From a bacterium (GTDB taxonomy: Bacteria; Patescibacteriota; Microgenomatia; UBA1406; GWC2-37-13): a stretch of DNA of 64,000 nucleotides. Where the stretch lies: positions 1 through 64,000 of the forward strand of contig JAKAHA010000002.1 in NCBI GenBank assembly GCA_021825445.1, written 5' to 3'. Numbering within the stretch: position 1 is the first letter of the stretch; each line of letters opens with the position of its first letter. Below the pieces are notes generated by a model, which was not told the origin of the DNA, searched no databases, and saw nothing but the letters and a program-made list of their open reading frames with translations. Shown here in pieces: positions 1-9,018 of the stretch. Made by a program: the position numbers and the translations under genes.

Positions 1-231
1 AATAAAGTCGCAACAATCATTTTGGCAGGAGGCCAAGGAACCCGCCTATTTCCGCTTACATCAACCCGCTGCAAACCAGCCGTTTCCTTTGGCGGTCGCT
101 ATAGACTAATCGATGTCCCCCTCTCCAATTCGCTCAATTCCAACATCAACCAAATCTTTTTCTATTACTTGAAAATTACTTTTTTCAAGATCGTTGACTA
201 CTTTAACTTCATTATAGCGTTTGTAAGTTGA
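1..231 (+). pseudogene. glgC: 5' fragment of glucose-1-phosphate adenylyltransferase (GlgC)
   Basis: The frame is open from the first base and reads [19 protein letters not shown] followed by [19 protein letters not shown], the classic N-terminal nucleotide-binding region of ADP-glucose pyrophosphorylase (GGxGTRL signature). Similarity stops at about base 160, after [11 protein letters not shown]. The remaining residues are not GlgC-like and the frame closes at 231. GlgC is normally about 400 residues, so only the first 50 or so are present and the 3' part runs antisense into the yvcK reading frame. Either a real rearrangement destroyed the gene or two unrelated contigs were joined at a short shared sequence. 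Confidence 0.7.
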
Positions 232-1008
232 CAAAACTTCGGGTAATATTTCACCATTATTTATAAGTACATAATCCGGCTCTCTTCCTAAGTACTTGAC
301 CAAATCAACGATATGATCTGAAGCTTTATAATTAGTTGTCTGCCCTGATTTTGTCATCATATTCATGATATAAATAATTTTGGCTTTCGTTTTTTTCATT
401 GCCTCTTTTACATCAGAGACCAATAGAACCGGAATAATACTTGTATACAAATCGCCCGGACCAATCACGATATATTCTGATTCTTCAATACTTTTAATTG
501 CTTTAGGATTAGCTTTTCCTTGTGGCTCTAAATAGGCGTTTATAATTCTTGATTTTTCAGCATGGTTTTCATCTATTAAACCCTCGCCTGTGACCCTCTT
601 CCCATTATCATACTCTGCAACCAAATGAAGTTTATTTAGTGTGACTGGAATTACTTTGCCTTTCGTTTTCAAAACATAAGAGACAGTTTCGATAGCCTCA
701 TCATAAGAATTGCTTACTTTTTCAAGAGCTGCCAAAAAAATATTTCCAAAATTATGACCTGCTAAATCCCCTTTTTCAAAACGATAAAGAAAAAGCTTTC
801 TCCAAAGTTCGGGAGCATCGGAAAGGGCAACCAAACACTGACGTAAATCCCCCGGTGGTAAAATTCCAAGCTGATCACGAAGACGTCCTGTTGAGCCACC
901 AGAATCCATCATAGAAACTACTACCGATAAATCCAATGGGTATTTTTTTAAACCAGACAAAACGACAAATGTCCCCGTTCCTCCACCAATTACTGTTATT
1001 TTTTTCAT
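106..1008 (-). CDS. yvcK: YvcK/GlmR-family gluconeogenesis factor (CofD-like fold)
   Basis: The N-terminus [20 protein letters not shown] and the later [22 protein letters not shown] and GHNFGN motifs are those of the YvcK/CofD-like family, which binds UDP-sugars and links carbon flux to peptidoglycan synthesis in Firmicutes. The start at 1008 is preferred over an upstream ATG at 1044 because it begins right at the conserved beta strand. The protein is 300 residues and ends in [11 protein letters not shown]. Family members usually continue with a short tail containing an RHDP-like segment, so the C-terminus may be truncated or replaced where it overlaps the glgC fragment. The next gene upstream is a sugar nucleotidyltransferase. 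Confidence 0.85.
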   Translation of the reverse strand: MKKITVIGGGTGTFVVLSGLKKYPLDLSVVVSMMDSGGSTGRLRDQLGILPPGDLRQCLVALSDAPELWRKLFLYRFEKGDLAGHNFGNIFLAALEKVSNSYDEAIETVSYVLKTKGKVIPVTLNKLHLVAEYDNGKRVTGEGLIDENHAEKSRIINAYLEPQGKANPKAIKSIEESEYIVIGPGDLYTSIIPVLLVSDVKEAMKKTKAKIIYIMNMMTKSGQTTNYKASDHIVDLVKYLGREPDYVLINNGEILPEVLSTYKRYNEVKVVNDLEKSNFQVIEKDLVDVGIERIGEGDID

Positions 1009-1051
1009 AGATTCGACTTTGCTCACTATGACCCTGAGTAACATCGAAGGG

Positions 1052-2323
1052 TCATACTTTTAAATTTTCCTTTTCTTCTCCATTTGCTAAATAAGTTTTA
1101 TCTTCAAGATCATATTTTACTTTTTCTCCCGGTGCTACCCAACTTTTTTTTCCAATTTTTACACCAGGTAATAATGTTGCGTTGACACCAACTTTTGAAA
1201 ATTTACCTACGATTGCCCCCAATTTATTCATATTGGTGTCTATTCTTTTTTCGTCAACAACCGACGAAACTTCTTTTCCGTCAAATTTCAAGTTTCCCGT
1301 TACAGCTTGTGCACCAAACATAGTATCATTGTCTATAACTGAGTCTCCAATATAATTGCGGTGTAAAAAAACATTGTTTCCGATGTAAGATCTTGCTATC
1401 TCGGAAAATGATCCAATTAGACAATCCTCTCCAATCTGGCTTTCCCTAATCATTGAATAATCACCAACCACAGTATTGTCACCTATAAAAGTCGGACCAA
1501 CAATTTTTGCAAAATCTCCTATTTTTACGTTATTTCCAATAAAAACCAAACCGGTAATGAGGGATTTTTCAGATACTTGTGCAGTTGAAGAAATTTTTGG
1601 TTCTTTTATTGATATTAAAAAATTGTGCATCATCGAAAGAACATGCCATGGATATTTTAAAGTGTACCAATATGAATTGTAAATTAAATATGATTGCTCT
1701 ACATCTTCTTTTAACATTTTATCTAGTACCATTTCATAAAGATCGTCTTTTTGAGTTTTGACACTTGAAAAATGTTTTAGTAAATCGTTGATATCTGAAA
1801 TATAATCAAAAACAAGTTTGGTTATGTCCGACGGCATGCTTTCTTTACCGGGTTTTTCTACAATTCCAATAATTTTTTTATCATTGAATTTGAAATATCC
1901 GCCGGGAAAATATTCGTTAAATTTTTTACCAGCCAAAATTAATTTATTTTCATCGCCTATTAGTGGAAAAAGTTGAGAGATAGCGATCGAATAATCAATC
2001 AGATCGCAACCATTGACGATTAAGACTTCTCCTTTTATATGATTTTTGGTTGAATAAATCGCACCAGCCATTCCTTCATAATCATCTTTCTGAATGATAA
2101 TTTGCACTGATTTAATTTCATTATTATCAACTAATCGCTTAATCAAAGTTGCATTTGAATTACTGGTAACCACAGTCACCAATTCTCCATATTTAAGAAG
2201 CTCCTCGATCTGATGAATGATTAACGGTTTGTCCAAAAAACTAAAAAAAAGCTTATTTTCCAGTGGCCAAAACCTCGTGCTATCTCCACCTGCAAGAAGC
2301 AGGATGTTTTTTATCTTCCTCAT
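1052..2323 (-). CDS. GlmU-like sugar-1-phosphate nucleotidyltransferase with left-handed beta-helix
   Basis: The N-terminal ~230 residues form an NTP-transferase domain beginning KNILLLAGGDSTRFWPL, a variant of the LAxGxxxRxxP loop. The C-terminal ~180 residues contain hexapeptide-type repeats (for example VFIGNNVKIGDFAKIVGPTF and IGENCLIG-like turns) expected for a left-handed beta-helix. This is the layout of GlmU-like or glucose-1-phosphate thymidylyltransferase-like proteins that make an NDP-sugar, probably UDP-GlcNAc for peptidoglycan. The signature loop is unusual (GDSTRFW instead of GxGTRM), so the substrate is uncertain. It lies 43 bases upstream of yvcK on the same strand, probably in one transcript. 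Confidence 0.7.
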   Translation of the reverse strand: MRKIKNILLLAGGDSTRFWPLENKLFFSFLDKPLIIHQIEELLKYGELVTVVTSNSNATLIKRLVDNNEIKSVQIIIQKDDYEGMAGAIYSTKNHIKGEVLIVNGCDLIDYSIAISQLFPLIGDENKLILAGKKFNEYFPGGYFKFNDKKIIGIVEKPGKESMPSDITKLVFDYISDINDLLKHFSSVKTQKDDLYEMVLDKMLKEDVEQSYLIYNSYWYTLKYPWHVLSMMHNFLISIKEPKISSTAQVSEKSLITGLVFIGNNVKIGDFAKIVGPTFIGDNTVVGDYSMIRESQIGEDCLIGSFSEIARSYIGNNVFLHRNYIGDSVIDNDTMFGAQAVTGNLKFDGKEVSSVVDEKRIDTNMNKLGAIVGKFSKVGVNATLLPGVKIGKKSWVAPGEKVKYDLEDKTYLANGEEKENLKV

Positions 2324-2350
2324 CCCTATATTTTAGCATAAATGAAGATT

Positions 2351-2902
2351 TTATAGAGACCGATAACGATTGAGTTTTTTTAGTCGTTCCTTGAAAAGAT
2401 TTTCACGAAAACCACCATTACTAACAAATTTTTCTTTAAGTGCCTCTATCTGTTTTTCCAAAAGATAAGTCGTTCTTTGACATAACATTACCATAAAATT
2501 GGCTGCTTTTTCTGGGTCATGGGGGATGTGAGAAATTTGTGGGATATGCGGAAATGGCTCCCTCACAACCCTCAACATCCTCAAACCCCTCATTTCTTCC
2601 GAATCTTTGTGCCAAAGAGTCAACTGATGCTGACGTAAATAATCCTCATAATCTTCTAAAAGCTCTTTTAAAGAGCCTTTGGCGACACCCAAAAGCTTAA
2701 TATAACTTGCAAGACTTTCAAAAGAATATCCTTCGCAAATATTTTGCTTACCTGATCTAGCCGCTTGGGTCATCTGATCTCTTTGTCTACCTAACTCTTT
2801 GCCAATAATAAATACCTTGCAAAATTCAATTGTTAAGTCACAAATAATCAGACTATACTGGTATGTCAATAAATATTTGTAGCCCGCACTTTTTTCTTCC
2901 AT
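2351..2902 (-). CDS. Four-helix-bundle protein (S23/IVS-protein-like, suffix-domain type)
   Basis: 183 residues. The segment GRQRDQMTQAARSGKQNICEG is the hallmark of the four-helix-bundle family related to the 23S rRNA intervening-sequence protein, followed by SFESLASYIKLLGVAKGSLKEL. The family forms pentameric helical bundles of unknown biochemical function and is common in CPR genomes. The C-terminal part (RTTYLLEKQIEALKEKF) matches the longer version often annotated as a four helix bundle suffix domain protein. It sits 27 bases upstream of the GlmU-like gene on the same strand. Confidence 0.8.
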   Translation of the reverse strand: MEEKSAGYKYLLTYQYSLIICDLTIEFCKVFIIGKELGRQRDQMTQAARSGKQNICEGYSFESLASYIKLLGVAKGSLKELLEDYEDYLRQHQLTLWHKDSEEMRGLRMLRVVREPFPHIPQISHIPHDPEKAANFMVMLCQRTTYLLEKQIEALKEKFVSNGGFRENLFKERLKKLNRYRSL

Positions 2903-2987
2903 ACTATTTAGTACAACTTTATAATTATCTTGTCAATCGCTTATAACCTACAAAAGTAGTCTATTGGATTATTAAAACAGGATATTT

Positions 2988-3019
2988 TTGACGATATACA
3001 TATTCATAAGTAATATAAT
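2988..3019 (+). promoter_or_regulatory. Promoter of the small gene at 3029
   Basis: TTGACG at 2988-2993 is followed after 17 bases by TAATAT (3011-3016), which overlaps TATAAT at 3014-3019. The ATG at 3029 lies 9 bases after TATAAT, so the mRNA would have almost no leader. Confidence 0.55.
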
Positions 3020-3028
3020 GTAAGAGCT

Positions 3029-3280
3029 ATGACAGAATTATCACGAGATTATACAAAAAAAATAGTTATAGAAAGTATAGAGGGCTTAAAAGCAAACCCA
3101 TCAAGTCATGAATTATATGAGAAACTTCGTGGAAACTTTTTCCTGAACAATGTTATGCTTGGTTATTTTTTAAAAAATTTTGGAGAATATTATTCTGTAA
3201 TAATGTTTAAGACATTTCATAATATACATGCAAATGCTGGATGTGATCTGGAAAAAAATAAATGTGAGGCTGTTGAATGA
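3029..3280 (+). CDS. Small orphan protein, 83 residues
   Basis: Not recognised. It is a mostly helical, charged protein (MTELSRDYTKKIVIESIEG at the start) with a central hydrophobic/aromatic stretch (FFLNNVMLGYFLKNFGEYY) and two cysteines near the C-terminus (CDLEKNKC). No signal peptide is evident. It is transcribed alone, opposite to the genes on both sides, from a good promoter, which supports it being a real gene. It belongs to a set of short orphan genes in this window with their own promoters (12377, 12899, 23893, 32390). Confidence 0.6.
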   Translation: MTELSRDYTKKIVIESIEGLKANPSSHELYEKLRGNFFLNNVMLGYFLKNFGEYYSVIMFKTFHNIHANAGCDLEKNKCEAVE

Positions 3281-3294
3281 ATGTAGTAAGATTA

Positions 3295-4620
3295 TCAAAC
3301 CTTTTTTATCTCCCCTCCCAATTTTTTCACCTTTTCCACAAAATCCTCGTAGCCTCGCTCGAGTATTGAGGCACCGTTAACGACCGATTCACCTGTTGCA
3401 AGCAGTGCCCCGCAAGCAAGAGCTGCTCCTGCCCTAAGGTCAGCTATGTTTAAAATAGCATTGTGAAGTTCAGATGGACCTACAATCTTAATAACTTGCT
3501 GATAAGATTTATTTTTATCATGATTAAAATGGTAAAAAAATTCTGGATTTTCAACCCTGCTTTCAATAAACTCAATATTGGCACCAAGTTTTTTTAGCTC
3601 ATCAACATAGGAAAAACGATTTTCAAAAACCCTTTCGTGAATTATGGATTTTCCAGTTGCCTTTAACATCATGATTGCCCAACTCGGTTGCCAGTCAGTC
3701 ATAAAACCGGGATGAGGAGAAGTCTCGATGTCAACAGGCTTTATTTCACCTTGATAAAAAAATCTGTATTTATAATTTGATATTGCCTCAACTCCTGCTC
3801 CAGCATTTTTCATAATATCTAAAAATGAAGCAATTAGATTTTCATTAATCGGTCCAACTGTTATATCACCGTGACTTGCTATAGCAAGCGTTGCATAAGT
3901 CACCAACTCATTACGGTCAGACATGATTGTAAACGCTTCTTTTTGTTTTAATTCTGAAATTTTATTAATGATTAATTTATTATTGTCCTCAACTATATTT
4001 GCTCCTGATGAGTTTAAATACAAAATAAGATCGTCAATTTCAGGTTCATTGGCAACATTTTCAATTTCGACTGTATGATCAGTCATCAGTCCAATCAACA
4101 TCAAAAGCTCTGTCCCAGTGTGACTTGGTTTTTCAAAACGATATTTCCCTTTTGGCTTTTTATTTATTTTTGCGTGAAAATATCCAGTCCCCTCATCATA
4201 AGTAACGACTATTCCAAGAGCGACTAAGCCTGCAACAATTCGATCAATTGGTCGGGCACCAATCCTGCAACCGCCTGGATTTGGGACGAAACACTCACCA
4301 AAGCGATAAAGTAATGGAGCAAACAACATAAAAGAAACTCTAATTTTTGATCCATTTACCAGATCTACTTTGTTATTTTTTAAACCATCAGCATTTACAA
4401 TCAGAGTATTTTTTTCTCTAAATTCTGCTTTTGCCCCAAGTGATTTAATCAACTCAATTAAATCTATGACGTCATTAATTCTTGGAATATTTTTTAAAAT
4501 AACATCACCTTTAAACATCAAGGCAGCTATAATCGTCTTTAAAGCAACATTTTTTGCTCCAGAAAGGACAACCTCACCCTTGAGAGGACGTCCTCCTGAA
4601 ATTAAATATGAGTCAGACAT
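3295..4620 (-). CDS. murA: UDP-N-acetylglucosamine 1-carboxyvinyltransferase (MurA)
   Basis: Transfers enolpyruvate from PEP to UDP-GlcNAc, the first committed step of peptidoglycan synthesis. The N-terminus has the GGRPLKGEVVLSGAKNVALK motif with the catalytic-site Lys-Asn pair. The loop PNPGGCRIGARPIDRH-like (here GGCRIGARPIDRIV) keeps the active-site Cys that is the fosfomycin target. The C-terminal LRAGAALACGALLATGES segment is also typical. At 441 residues it is slightly longer than the usual 420, with a small insertion around residues 340-360 (YHFNHDKNKSYQQV). Its start overlaps the 3' end of murCB by 8 bases, so the two are probably translationally coupled. Confidence 0.95.
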   Translation of the reverse strand: MSDSYLISGGRPLKGEVVLSGAKNVALKTIIAALMFKGDVILKNIPRINDVIDLIELIKSLGAKAEFREKNTLIVNADGLKNNKVDLVNGSKIRVSFMLFAPLLYRFGECFVPNPGGCRIGARPIDRIVAGLVALGIVVTYDEGTGYFHAKINKKPKGKYRFEKPSHTGTELLMLIGLMTDHTVEIENVANEPEIDDLILYLNSSGANIVEDNNKLIINKISELKQKEAFTIMSDRNELVTYATLAIASHGDITVGPINENLIASFLDIMKNAGAGVEAISNYKYRFFYQGEIKPVDIETSPHPGFMTDWQPSWAIMMLKATGKSIIHERVFENRFSYVDELKKLGANIEFIESRVENPEFFYHFNHDKNKSYQQVIKIVGPSELHNAILNIADLRAGAALACGALLATGESVVNGASILERGYEDFVEKVKKLGGEIKKV

Positions 4621-6961
4621 AAATAATTTCCTCCTTTAATTCTACCCCAAACTTCTCCTTCACCCTTTCTTTAATTATTCTAACTAATTTTACCAAGTCT
4701 CTTGCTTTTCCGTTACCTCGATTAATAATGAAGTTTGCATGAACAGGAGATATAAAAAAATCGCCAACTGAAAAATTTTTGAGTCCTGACTGATCAATCA
4801 TCTGTCCAGCAGACTTACCTTCAATATTTTTAAAAAAGCACCCAGAGGTAGCTACTCCCATCGGTTGAGTTTTTTTTCGATACTCAAAAGCTTGTTCTGA
4901 TCTTTCTTTAAGAATTGATGGATTAATTTTTTTTAATTTAAATACTGCCTCAAGCAATACCTCTTTTGTTTTTTGCAAAATACTGTAATCATAAGCAAAC
5001 TTAAAATAATTTTTATCAACTTTTTTATCTCCTGTACGATCGTTCACAAGATACGCATATTCTAAACTGTCCCCGAAATAACTAACCGGTCTTGTCCACT
5101 TGGAATTCATATAGATTGCTCCACCAACTGTGCCTGGTAAACCTTTATGATATTCAAAACCTTCGTAGCCCTTGTTGACAGTTTCGTTGACAAGTAGCGA
5201 AACAGGGTAGCCGGATGAAACAGATAATAAAACATCTTTATCTGTCTCCTTGATTATTTTCAATTCCTTATAATTATTTTTTATCACTAATCCGGAAATT
5301 TTATTTTTAACAATTGCCAAATTCGAACCTCCTGCCAAAATAAAAAGTGGTAGTTTATTTTCTTTTGCAAATCTAACTCCGCTAATTAAATCCTCCCTTG
5401 TATTTGCCTCCAAAAAATATTCCGCAACAGATAAAGACCTTAAAGTATTAAGTGTAGTTAGATCCTTATCTTTTTCAATTTTAAAATTTGAATTTTGAAT
5501 TTGATTTGTAATTTGATACTTATCATTTATTATTTTTATAATTATATCTTTGAGTTTATAAACATCTCCTGCTCCCGTTGTAAATACAATATCTCCTTCC
5601 TTTAAAATCGATTGCAATTTATCAACTACCTGTTTTTTCGATCCAAAATAAGGACTGACCTTATAAGGACAGTCCTTATAAAGAGTGTCCTTTATAATCC
5701 TGACTATATCTTGGGACGTGATATTGAAGTTTTTTGAGTTTTCTCTAGCTGAGGCAAAAATTGGAAGAATTAGGCAAATATCTGCCAGAGATAAACTCTT
5801 AGCAAATTCATTCAGTAAATTTTGAGTTCTTGAATAGGTATGTGGTTGGAAAATAACAATTATTCTTCTTTTTGGAAATCTATTTTTGGCGGCGGAAATT
5901 GTTGCTTTAATTTCTGTTGGATGATGTCCATAATCATCAAATAAATAAATATTGTTCTTAAAATATTTTTTTTCAAAACGTCTTTCCGCTCCGGTAAAAC
6001 CAAAAATTGCTTTTTGAATTTCTTCTGGTTTAAAGCCAAATTGTATAAGTTGAACAACGACAGCTGTCGCATTTAAAATATTGTGTTTTCCAAAAAGTGA
6101 TATTTTAAACTTTCCCACATTCTTTATTTCAAAAGCACTTTCATCTTCCGTTACTTTGGAGTTGACTATTTGATAATCAGCCTTTTCCGACTCACCATAA
6201 GTTATATAACTATTTCTCGTCAAACTCCCCGCCACCCCCATCAAGTTCTTATCATCCGCACACAAAATTATCTTTTGTTTTTGTTTGTCTCCCGTCTTAG
6301 ACGGGACCAGACCTAAAAAAAACATCTTAAATACCTTTTTTGTTTCCTCAATATCTTTATAAACGTCGGGGTGATCGAAGTCAATGTTTGTTGCGATGAT
6401 GTAGTTGGGATTTAATAAGTGAAATTTTGGAGTTTTGTCAATTGGTGGATTAACGCCATATTCATCAGCTTCCACAACAAAATATTTTTTCGATTGGAAA
6501 TCTCCTCCGGAATATCCGGTGAAAAATGGAACACCGACCAAATAACTTGGATGTTGTCGTAATTTATTTAAGGCATAAACTAGTAGGGATGAAGTGGTAG
6601 TTTTTCCATGACACCCGCAAACGGCAATTTTTTTCTCAAATTGATCCATCAATTCTCCCAACAATTTTGCCTGAGAAATAATATTAATCTTATTTTTGAC
6701 TGCGTCAACAACTAAAGGATTTTTAGTTCCGCCATGAGCGGCTGAATAGACAATTAAATCTGTATCTTTTGGAAGTTTTTTTGGGTCAAAACCAATTAAC
6801 CAATTAATATTGTTGTCTATGAGAAGTTTATCTGTAATGAATTCCTCTTCAAGGTCACAACCACTAACTTGCTTACCCATTTTCTTAAGAATTACAGCCA
6901 AATTAGCCATCGCCACACCTTTAATTCCTAAGAAAAATATGTTTTTGGATAGCTCCATCAT
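4613..6961 (-). CDS. murCB: MurC-MurB fusion: UDP-MurNAc-L-alanine ligase / UDP-MurNAc dehydrogenase
   Basis: Residues ~1-460 are a Mur ligase: IFFLGIKGVAMANLA at the start, ATP loop CGCHGKTTTSSLLVYAL, EADEYG, DFDHPDVY, and DDYGHHPTEIKATI. Residues ~500-782 are MurB: flavin-binding LAGGSNLAI, GLPGTVGGAIYMN, and a C-terminal LKEEIIYV. One polypeptide thus makes UDP-MurNAc and adds L-Ala. The position of the MurB general-acid serine (AGSFFKN in E. coli) is Cys here (SGCFFKN, about residue 708). The linker (KYQITNQIQNSNFKIEK) is encoded by a degenerate A/T heptamer array, and the ligase C-terminal domain contains a palindromic insertion near 5648-5695. An earlier in-frame ATG exists at 6976, but MMELSKNIFF at 6961 follows directly after the pgeF stop. 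Confidence 0.92.
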   Translation of the reverse strand: MMELSKNIFFLGIKGVAMANLAVILKKMGKQVSGCDLEEEFITDKLLIDNNINWLIGFDPKKLPKDTDLIVYSAAHGGTKNPLVVDAVKNKINIISQAKLLGELMDQFEKKIAVCGCHGKTTTSSLLVYALNKLRQHPSYLVGVPFFTGYSGGDFQSKKYFVVEADEYGVNPPIDKTPKFHLLNPNYIIATNIDFDHPDVYKDIEETKKVFKMFFLGLVPSKTGDKQKQKIILCADDKNLMGVAGSLTRNSYITYGESEKADYQIVNSKVTEDESAFEIKNVGKFKISLFGKHNILNATAVVVQLIQFGFKPEEIQKAIFGFTGAERRFEKKYFKNNIYLFDDYGHHPTEIKATISAAKNRFPKRRIIVIFQPHTYSRTQNLLNEFAKSLSLADICLILPIFASARENSKNFNITSQDIVRIIKDTLYKDCPYKVSPYFGSKKQVVDKLQSILKEGDIVFTTGAGDVYKLKDIIIKIINDKYQITNQIQNSNFKIEKDKDLTTLNTLRSLSVAEYFLEANTREDLISGVRFAKENKLPLFILAGGSNLAIVKNKISGLVIKNNYKELKIIKETDKDVLLSVSSGYPVSLLVNETVNKGYEGFEYHKGLPGTVGGAIYMNSKWTRPVSYFGDSLEYAYLVNDRTGDKKVDKNYFKFAYDYSILQKTKEVLLEAVFKLKKINPSILKERSEQAFEYRKKTQPMGVATSGCFFKNIEGKSAGQMIDQSGLKNFSVGDFFISPVHANFIINRGNGKARDLVKLVRIIKERVKEKFGVELKEEIIYV

Positions 6962-6963
6962 CT

Positions 6964-7698
6964 TTAAATTATACATATAAAACTCAACATCTCGCCATAA
7001 TCCTGTTTTTTGTCCCTTCTAAAGGAAAAAAAACGCTTTTTATCACAACTTGTACAAAATGGAAAATGATCAATATTTTTTTCTGAAATTCCTAATTCTT
7101 TTATTTGTAAATAATTCAAAAGGGCTAAATTTAAATGAAGTTTTCCCATGTGACGATGAAAAATCTTGCTGGCGTAACCATCAAATTCCTCCAAAAATTC
7201 AAAGTATCGTTCATCGTCAATATCATAACAGCACCCTCCAATCGTTGGACCAATTGCTACAATTATATTCTCTTTTTTACCTCCCAATTCGATAATTTTT
7301 TTTACCATTTTTTGTCCGAGTCTTTTGACGCTTCCTCGCCAACCCTGATGAGAAATCCCAACTATTCCTTGTCGCTTTTCCACAAACATTATAGGACAGC
7401 AATCGGCTGTTATTATAGTCAAAATTGATTTTTCATCATCTGTAATCACGCCGTCAGTTTCTGTAATTTTTTCAACATTATCAATTAAATTTGAATTAAA
7501 AACTGTGACATTGGTCGAGTGAATTTGCTCGGGAATAACTATGGTTTTAAAATTAGGAATATTTTTTTGTACAAAGTTAATAGTTGTATCGATATTTCTA
7601 CCATCACCTAAATCCTTTGTTCCAAATCCACTAAAAAAATTATCATCATTAATTAATGTAGAATAGAAAATTTTAAGATCAGAATCGTAGAGAATCAT
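6964..7698 (-). CDS. pgeF: Peptidoglycan editing factor / multicopper-oxidase-like PgeF (YfiH, LACC1 family)
   Basis: 244 residues. The TADCCPIMF motif and SHQGWRGSVKRLGQ contain the metal-ligand Cys and His of the PgeF/YfiH family, followed by GPTIGGCCYDID and FCTSCDKKRFFSFRRD. E. coli PgeF hydrolyses misincorporated UDP-MurNAc-L-Ser; family members also act on purine nucleosides. The position directly before murCB fits the editing role, since the error arises at the MurC step. The start at 7698 (MILYDSDLKIF) is chosen because the upstream extension to 7758 lies within a repeat. Confidence 0.88.
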   Translation of the reverse strand: MILYDSDLKIFYSTLINDDNFFSGFGTKDLGDGRNIDTTINFVQKNIPNFKTIVIPEQIHSTNVTVFNSNLIDNVEKITETDGVITDDEKSILTIITADCCPIMFVEKRQGIVGISHQGWRGSVKRLGQKMVKKIIELGGKKENIIVAIGPTIGGCCYDIDDERYFEFLEEFDGYASKIFHRHMGKLHLNLALLNYLQIKELGISEKNIDHFPFCTSCDKKRFFSFRRDKKQDYGEMLSFICII

Positions 7699-7802
7699 AA
7701 TAAAAATTGATCTAATTAATCTAATTTTTAATTGATCTAATAAATGTCCAATTTCCAAATAACAAATTGGTACTTGGTTATTATTTAGACCAATTAGATT
7801 AA
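7699..7802. repeat. AT-rich imperfect palindromic repeat, copy 1 (downstream of murE)
   Basis: About 104 bases made of TTGATCTAATTA-type and TTAGATTAATTAG-type segments arranged as an imperfect inverted repeat, ending in AATTAGAAATTAGAAATTT. A second copy with the same layout and the same end lies at 8907-9018. The two copies flank murE in the same orientation. Confidence 0.75.
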
Positions 7803-8906
7803 TTAGAAATTAGAAATTTTTAAGGCATGTTGAACTGCCTTATACTCATCCCACATATATTCCGTCACTCCTCTACATAAGCTTTTTTCATGAGCCTTAC
7901 CGGTCAAAACAACGACATCATTTTTTTTTGCAATTTTAATTGCCTGATTAATCGCTTCTTGACGATTAAGAACAATTTGATAATTCTTGTTTTTTATACC
8001 TGAGGCAATTTGCTGACAAATTTTAGTTGGATCTTCGGTCCGATAGTCTTCTTCAGTAATAAAAATTACATCAGAAAATTTAGCCGAAGCCTCGCCCATC
8101 AGGGGTCTTTTGGTAAAATCGCGAAGACCAGCCGATCCAAAAACGTGAATAAGACGACCTTCTTTTTTTAAATATAATTTTCTAACAGCGGGTAGCAGTT
8201 GAAGCAAAGCGTTTGGAGTATGGGCAAAATCGATAATTATTTTGAAGTCTCGGTTATACATTAAATCAAGCCTTCCCTTTGGTAATTGAAAAGTTTTCAT
8301 CGCTTCCAAAATTATTTTATCGGACAATCCCAAGCGTTTGCAAACTTTATAAGCCGATGAATAATTTAATTGATTGAATTTGGTGAGATTTGGAATTTTT
8401 TTGACCAAGCTAACAATCTCGTCATTTTCCTTAATAGCGATCTTTGCCATTTCCAATAACTTATATTTTGTATTTTGATATTCTTCGTAGTTCTTGTGAT
8501 AGTCTAAATGCTCGTGGGTAATGTTGGTAATAATACCAACTTCATAGTTAATTCCCCAAACCCTATTTTGATCAAGTGCGTGGGAAGTTGTCTCTAGCAC
8601 AAAATATTCATCGTGATTGTCTGTCGATTGTTTTAGTAATTTTTGCAAGGCAAAAGAGCTAGGTGTGGTCACATGAAAACCAATGTCTGACTCAACACCA
8701 CCAATTGATGCGAAAACTGAAGAAACAAATGATACTTTTTTTCCGGCTGATTTTAAGATGTGTGCAATTAAATGAGTGGTTGTTGTCTTTCCATCAGTAC
8801 CAGTCACGCCAATTACCTTAAGGCGTCGACTAGGAAAGCCATACCAGAGATTAGCGATTATGGCTTGAAAGAGATGATATATATTTTTTAATCTTTGAAT
8901 ATTCAT
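7803..8906 (-). CDS. murE: Shortened MurE-like UDP-MurNAc-tripeptide synthetase
   Basis: Mur-ligase family enzyme expected to add the third stem-peptide residue to UDP-MurNAc-L-Ala-D-Glu. It has VIGVTGTDGKTTTTHLIAHI, THEHLDYHKNYEEYQNTK and PKGRLDLMYN with DFAHTPNAL. At 367 residues it lacks the whole ~90-residue N-terminal UDP-binding domain, and the central domain is also shortened: after YKLLEMAKIAI there is a jump of some 60 residues to the TKFNQLNYSSAYKVC helix. The DNPR amino-acid-specificity motif of DAP-adding MurE reads EDYR (TEEDYRTEDP), so the amino acid added cannot be assigned. It is flanked on both sides by copies of one AT-rich repeat. Confidence 0.82.
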   Translation of the reverse strand: MNIQRLKNIYHLFQAIIANLWYGFPSRRLKVIGVTGTDGKTTTTHLIAHILKSAGKKVSFVSSVFASIGGVESDIGFHVTTPSSFALQKLLKQSTDNHDEYFVLETTSHALDQNRVWGINYEVGIITNITHEHLDYHKNYEEYQNTKYKLLEMAKIAIKENDEIVSLVKKIPNLTKFNQLNYSSAYKVCKRLGLSDKIILEAMKTFQLPKGRLDLMYNRDFKIIIDFAHTPNALLQLLPAVRKLYLKKEGRLIHVFGSAGLRDFTKRPLMGEASAKFSDVIFITEEDYRTEDPTKICQQIASGIKNKNYQIVLNRQEAINQAIKIAKKNDVVVLTGKAHEKSLCRGVTEYMWDEYKAVQHALKISNF

Positions 8907-9018
8907 AAATTAACCTAATTGATCTAATTATTCTAATTGATCTAAAAAATACCCAATGACCAATTTTGGAATTTGGACATTTTTTAGGTTAATTAGGTTA
9001 ATTAGAAATTAGAAATTT
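8907..9018. repeat. AT-rich imperfect palindromic repeat, copy 2 (upstream of murE)
   Basis: Same structure and same terminal AATTAGAAATTAGAAATTT as the copy at 7699-7802, with two inner TTGATCTAATTA-like arms and mirrored GGTTAATTAGGTTAATTAG arms. It occupies the whole gap between ftsI and murE. Confidence 0.75.

Noticed and set aside
22..231. Short complete protein from the glgC start region
   Set aside because: The frame is open to the window edge and matches only the first part of GlgC; it is a fragment, not a small gene.
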